From: Pseudomonadota bacterium
Lineage (GTDB): Bacteria; Pseudomonadota; Alphaproteobacteria; Rhizobiales; Xanthobacteraceae
Length of the DNA: 9,037 bases
Direction: 5' to 3'
NCBI GenBank assembly: GCA_021779635.1
Contig: JAJYAH010000226.1
Coordinates: 1 to 9,037, forward strand
The notes under the pieces are model-generated. The model did no database searches and was not told the origin of the DNA. It worked only from the letters and a program-made list of their open reading frames with translations. Every line of letters begins with the position of its first letter. Position 1 is the stretch's first letter. The position numbers and the translations under genes are program-made. This document shows, one piece after another, positions 6,536-9,037 of the stretch.

Positions 6536-6656
6536 CTCTCCGCTTGCGGGGGAGGGTTGGGGTGGGGGGCGCCTCCGCACGACACGCTCGTCGAGGGGAT
6601 GGGCTTTCCCCCACCCGCCGCGCCTCGCGCGGCGACCTCCCCCGCAAGCGGGAGAG
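6536..6656. repeat. Large palindromic intergenic element C with nested hairpin
   Basis: The outer arms CTCTCCGCTTGCGGGGGAGG (6536-6555) and the complement at 6636-6656 match except for one extra base. Inner arms GGTGGGGG (6561-6568) and CCCCCACC (6608-6615) are perfect. A third stem, GCCGCGC (6617-6623) with GCGCGGC (6627-6633), is nested in the right half. The element fills most of the 247-nt space between the convergent deaminase and MDR genes. I see no gene in 6445-6691. Elements with such SLPLAGEV/PHPNPPP-type false translations are frequent in rhizobial intergenic DNA, as far as I recall. Confidence 0.75.
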
Positions 6657-6691
6657 GTAAAGCAAAGCCTTTTGATCGTGTCGCCGCCTCT

Positions 6692-7705
6692 CTACCACCC
6701 CTCCAGCACGATCTTGCCGCGTGACTTGCCGGATTCCAGCAAGGCGTGGGCGCGTCTGAGATTGGCGGCGTTGATCGTCCCGAACGTCTGATCGAGCGTG
6801 GTGCGCAATACGCCCTTGTCGATGAGGTCGGCGACATCATTGAGCAGCATGTGCTGGCCGATCATGTCCGGCGTCTGGAACGACGAACGCGTGAACATCG
6901 ACTCCCAGTTGATCGAAATGGCTTTGCCCTTGAAGGCGCTGACGTTGAATTCCGGGGGATCGTCGATCAATCCGAACTTCCCTTGCGGCGCCATGAAGTC
7001 CGCGATCGCCTTGTAGTGCTGGTCGGTGAAGGTGAGGCTTGCGACCAGCGCCACCGGAGGCACTTTCAGTTTCTCGATCTGCTCCTTCATCGGCTTGCCG
7101 TGATCGATCACCGCATGGGCGCCGAGATCGAGACACCATTTTTGCGATTCCGGGCGGGTTGCCGTGGCGATCACCGTGAGGCCGGTGAGGCGGCGGGCGA
7201 TCTGGATCAGGATCGAGCCGACCCCGCCGGCGCCCCCGGTAATCAGCAGCGTGCGCGGATCGACGCTCTTGCCGGGCACGGCGCCGAGACGGTCGAACAA
7301 CAACTCCCAGGCCGTGATCGACGTCAGCGGCAGTGCCGCGGCTTGCGCGAATGAAAGGCTTTTCGGCTTGCGGCCGACGATGCGTTCGTCGACCAGATGA
7401 AATTCCGAATTGGTGCCCTGGCGCTGGATCGAGCCGGCATAGAAGACTTCATCGCCGGCCTTGAAGAGGGTGACGTCGGGACCGACCGCATCGACGATGC
7501 CCGCGGCATCGTATCCGAGGATCTTGGTCTCGCCTTCGGGCGGTGCCGCACGCTTGCGCACCTTGTAATCGACCGGATTGGCCGAAATCGCCTTCACCGC
7601 GACGCGGAGATCGCGGCCGCGCGGTTCGGGTTTGGCGGTCTCAAAATCGATCAGCGCCTCGGCGGTTTCGATCGGCAGAGATTTTTTGTATCCGACGGCC
7701 TTCAT
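6692..7705 (-). CDS. MDR-family (zinc-type alcohol dehydrogenase-like) NADPH oxidoreductase
   Basis: A medium-chain dehydrogenase/reductase of 337 residues, close in type to quinone oxidoreductase/zeta-crystallin-like proteins named zinc-binding alcohol dehydrogenase family. Visible are the GroES-like N-terminal domain with NPVDYKVR (43-50), GYDAAGIVDAVG (64-75) and GDEVFY (84-89), ALPLTSITAWELL (124-136), and the nucleotide-binding TGGAGGVGS (156-164). The cysteine and histidine ligands of true zinc ADHs are not seen, so it is probably a zinc-free NADPH reductase of quinones or enones. The start at 7705 (MKAVGYKKS) has GGAG nine bases upstream; ATGs at 7711 and 7720 are alternatives, and a longer frame to 7783 runs into a repeat and is rejected. 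It stands divergent from the HxlR regulator, its likely controller. Confidence 0.9.
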   Translation of the reverse strand: MKAVGYKKSLPIETAEALIDFETAKPEPRGRDLRVAVKAISANPVDYKVRKRAAPPEGETKILGYDAAGIVDAVGPDVTLFKAGDEVFYAGSIQRQGTNSEFHLVDERIVGRKPKSLSFAQAAALPLTSITAWELLFDRLGAVPGKSVDPRTLLITGGAGGVGSILIQIARRLTGLTVIATATRPESQKWCLDLGAHAVIDHGKPMKEQIEKLKVPPVALVASLTFTDQHYKAIADFMAPQGKFGLIDDPPEFNVSAFKGKAISINWESMFTRSSFQTPDMIGQHMLLNDVADLIDKGVLRTTLDQTFGTINAANLRRAHALLESGKSRGKIVLEGW

Positions 7706-7742
7706 GCTCATGGTCTCCATCTGCTGGTGCAATCGCACGAAT

Positions 7743-7824
7743 TCTTTGTTTGACGCGTTTTCTTCCCGCGAACCGGAACCCACCCCGCATCAAGTGCGGG
7801 GCAGGCTTTCGCTCGAAAACGCTC
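7743..7824. repeat. GCGTTTTC...GAAAACGC repeat, family B copy 2, with inserted hairpin
   Basis: The ends GCGTTTTC (7755-7762) and GAAAACGC (7815-7822) and the shared stretches match copy 1 at 5093-5152. Relative to that copy, 24 nt (7784-7807) are inserted between CCCAC and TTCGCT. With the preceding C the insert makes a perfect hairpin, CCCCGCA (7783-7789) and TGCGGGG (7795-7801), loop TCAAG. The element lies in the spacer between the MDR and HxlR genes, in the leader of the former. Confidence 0.8.
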
Positions 7825-7852
7825 CCAGTGTAATTGTCGCGCTGGCGCGAAT

Positions 7853-7888
7853 TTGGCAAGTACTGTAAATTCAGGGATATAGTCCCTG
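7853..7888 (+). promoter_or_regulatory. Probable hxlR-type promoter with palindromic operator
   Basis: CAGGGA (7872-7877) and TCCCTG (7883-7888) form a perfect 6-bp palindrome with a TATAG centre. TTGGCA (7853-7858) could be a -35; the -10 would be GATATA (7876-7881, spacing 17) or TATAGT (7878-7883, spacing 19), either one inside the palindrome. A repressor bound there would block the polymerase, in line with autoregulation by the HxlR protein encoded 26 nt downstream. AGTACT at 7859-7864 is a second small palindrome. Whether the divergent MDR gene is controlled from the same site cannot be told. Confidence 0.4.
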
Positions 7889-7914
7889 TTTGGATACTAT
7901 TGGGAAAACTTGAG

Positions 7915-8292
7915 ATGAAACGACGTGATTTCGCGCGGCGGCCCGGCTGCGCGGTCGAGGCGACCCTCGATCTGATCGACGGCAAATGGAAAGGTGTCAT
8001 CCTCTACCACCTGCAGGATGGTACCCAGCGCTTCGGCGAGTTGCGGCGGCGGATGCCCGGCATCACCCAGCGGATGCTGACCAAGCAGCTCCGCGCGCTC
8101 GAGGAAGACAGGCTCGTGATCCGGAAGGTCTATGCGGAGGTGCCGCCGCGGGTCGAATACCGGCTGTCGGAGGTCGGCGAGAGCTTGCGCCCGGTCATCG
8201 ACACCCTCAAGGCCTGGGGCGAGGGCCATCAGGAGAGGCTGTCCTGCGGACCCGAACCGGAGACCATCAAAGCGCCCAATCGCGCGGCGTAA
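7915..8292 (+). CDS. HxlR/DUF24-family winged-helix transcriptional regulator
   Basis: A small MarR-like DNA-binding protein of 125 residues, dimeric in this family. It shows the full HxlR pattern: GCAVEATLDLIDGKWKGVIL (11-30), RFGELRRRMPGITQRML (39-55) as helix-turn-helix, LRALEEDRLV (59-68), and the wing VPPRVEYRLSEVG (76-88), then LKAWG. Cys12 lies where the sensing cysteine of YodB, HypR and QorR sits, and Cys111 near the C-terminus could be a disulfide partner as in YodB. The ATG at 7915 is chosen because a longer frame from a TTG at 7834 would run across the palindrome; its Shine-Dalgarno is weak. It stands divergent from an MDR oxidoreductase, the classic arrangement for control of a quinone or aldehyde reductase. 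Family certain; ligand inferred. Confidence 0.92.
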   Translation: MKRRDFARRPGCAVEATLDLIDGKWKGVILYHLQDGTQRFGELRRRMPGITQRMLTKQLRALEEDRLVIRKVYAEVPPRVEYRLSEVGESLRPVIDTLKAWGEGHQERLSCGPEPETIKAPNRAA

Positions 8293-8301
8293 CCTTGGAT
8301 A

Positions 8302-8332
8302 TTGCGTCCGGGTTTCCCTTCTCTCGACGCAA
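8302..8332. promoter_or_regulatory. Spaced inverted repeat upstream of degP
   Basis: TTGCGTC (8302-8308) and GACGCAA (8326-8332) are perfect 7-bp arms with a 17-nt spacer, between the HxlR stop and degP. The spacing would suit a dimeric regulator on neighbouring helix turns or an RNA hairpin with a large loop. No known site is recognised. Confidence 0.3.
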
Positions 8333-8349
8333 CCTGCCGCCTATATCTG
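8318..8349 (+). promoter_or_regulatory. Possible degP promoter, perhaps heat-shock type
   Basis: CTTCTC (8318-8323) and CCTATATCTG (8340-8349), 16 nt apart, resemble loosely the alphaproteobacterial RpoH pattern (CTTG plus CYTATNT). The start would fall about 20 nt before the degP ATG. The -35 match is poor and a housekeeping promoter is equally possible. Confidence 0.25.
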
Positions 8350-8375
8350 AGCCCATCATTTTCAGGATTTTCCGC

Positions 8376-9037
8376 ATGACGTTGATTCGTTCCCTGGCCG
8401 CGCTGTTGCTTTCGGCTGCGGTCGCAGCACCGGTGCTGGCGCAGGATCGGCGCGTGCCGGTATCGCCGGCCGAGATACGGCTTTCCTACGCGCCGATCGT
8501 GCAGCATGTGCAACCGGCGGTGGTCAACGTCTATGCCGCCAAGGTGGTGCAGAACCGCAATCCGCTGCTCGACGATCCGATCTTTCGCCGGTTCTTCGGC
8601 GTGCCCGGCCAGCAGCCGGAACAGATGCAGCGTTCGCTGGGCTCGGGGGTGATGGTGGATCCTTCCGGCCTGGTCGTGACCAACAATCACGTCATCGAAG
8701 GTGCCGATCAGGTCAAGGTATCGCTATCCGACAAGCGGGAATTTGAGGCCGAAATCGTTCTCAAGGATAGCCGCAGCGATCTCGCGGTCTTGCGGCTGAA
8801 GGATTCCCACGAGAAGTTCCCGACACTGGATTTTGCGAATTCTGATGAGCTGATGGTGGGTGACGTCGTGCTGGCGATCGGCAATCCCTTCGGGGTCGGG
8901 CAGACCGTGACGCACGGAATCATTTCGGCGCTGGCGCGCACCCAGGTCGGCATCACCGACTACCAGTTCTTCATTCAGACCGATGCCGCGATCAATCCCG
9001 GCAATTCGGGCGGCGCGCTGGTCGACATGACCGGCAA
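8376..9037 (+). CDS. degP: Periplasmic Do/DegP-type serine endopeptidase (3' partial)
   Basis: An HtrA-family protease and chaperone that degrades misfolded envelope proteins. 220 residues are visible before the window ends; the PDZ domains lie outside. A Sec signal peptide MTLIRSLAALLLSAAVAAPVLA precedes Gln23 (cleavage after ALA-type VLA). The protease domain has VQPAVVNVYA (45-54), the LA-loop insert with DDPIFRRFFG, then His105 in TNNHVIEG, Asp135 in DSRSDLAVL and Ser211 in NPGNSGGAL, so the catalytic triad is complete. AGGA at 8364-8367 lies eight bases before the ATG. In Bradyrhizobium a degP-type gene usually follows rplQ closely, as I recall; here four genes lie between. degP and degQ cannot be told apart on this part. 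Confidence 0.95.
   Translation, partial: MTLIRSLAALLLSAAVAAPVLAQDRRVPVSPAEIRLSYAPIVQHVQPAVVNVYAAKVVQNRNPLLDDPIFRRFFGVPGQQPEQMQRSLGSGVMVDPSGLVVTNNHVIEGADQVKVSLSDKREFEAEIVLKDSRSDLAVLRLKDSHEKFPTLDFANSDELMVGDVVLAIGNPFGVGQTVTHGIISALARTQVGITDYQFFIQTDAAINPGNSGGALVDMTG

Noticed and set aside
5881..6840. Long open frame of 319 codons on the - strand over the deaminase and the palindromic element
   Set aside because: It is antisense to a well-supported deaminase, and its middle is the translation of the GC-rich repeat at 6536-6656.
7706..7783. N-terminal extension of the MDR oxidoreductase by 26 residues
   Set aside because: The extension runs into the family B repeat and lacks similarity to MDR N-termini; GGAG supports the ATG at 7705.
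7834..7914. N-terminal extension of the HxlR regulator from a TTG
   Set aside because: It would cover the palindrome and the likely promoter, and HxlR proteins begin shortly before the conserved cysteine.
4959..8292. Accessory block as a transposon or genomic island with attachment sites
   Set aside because: No integrase, transposase, tRNA or matching terminal repeats were found; the two family B copies are ordinary dispersed repeats with differing content.
1..9037. CRISPR arrays, tRNA or rRNA genes
   Set aside because: No regularly spaced repeats and no cloverleaf-like or rRNA sequence were noticed on either strand; no search tool was available.

Overview
The window reads as a chromosomal segment of an alphaproteobacterium, most likely Bradyrhizobium or a close relative in the Nitrobacteraceae. 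This rests on the high GC content, on the gene order secY-adk-rpsM-rpsK-rpoA-rplQ without rpsD, infA or rpmJ in between, on RpoA, S11 and DegP sequences that look like those of Bradyrhizobium (from memory, not searched), and on several palindromic intergenic repeats of a kind I associate with that genus.

Region 1 (1-4958, all + strand) is the distal end of the large ribosomal protein cluster. It starts inside secY (the first ~43 codons lie outside the window), then adk, rpsM (S13), rpsK (S11), rpoA and rplQ (L17), and closes with a strong intrinsic terminator at 4932-4958. A good sigma-70-type promoter and a leader hairpin lie between adk and rpsM, so the last four genes can probably be transcribed separately from secY-adk. 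Hairpin repeats of one family start right at the stop codons of rpsM and rpoA. The adenylate kinase carries an 80-residue Lys/Arg/Ala-rich, histone H1-like tail.

Region 2 (4959-8292) is an accessory block between the terminator and degP. It holds an SDR oxidoreductase and a GuaD-like guanine deaminase (+ strand, 17 nt apart, probably one operon), then convergently an MDR-family oxidoreductase (- strand), and divergently from that an HxlR-family regulator (+ strand). The stretches around these genes contain three kinds of palindromic repeat (5049-5152, 6536-6656, 7743-7824). The HxlR protein has an N-terminal and a C-terminal cysteine, like two-cysteine redox/electrophile sensors of its family, and a perfect palindrome overlaps its probable promoter; a regulator-oxidoreductase pair answering quinones or aldehydes is the simplest reading.

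Region 3 (8293-9037) is the start of a periplasmic DegP/HtrA-type serine protease with signal peptide and full catalytic triad, cut by the window end.

No RNA genes, transposases, phage genes or CRISPR arrays were seen. I found no strong candidate for a new biological system. The points most worth following are the Adk tail, the repeat hairpins placed at stop codons inside the ribosomal operon, the rpsM and rpoA leader structures, and the HxlR-MDR module.
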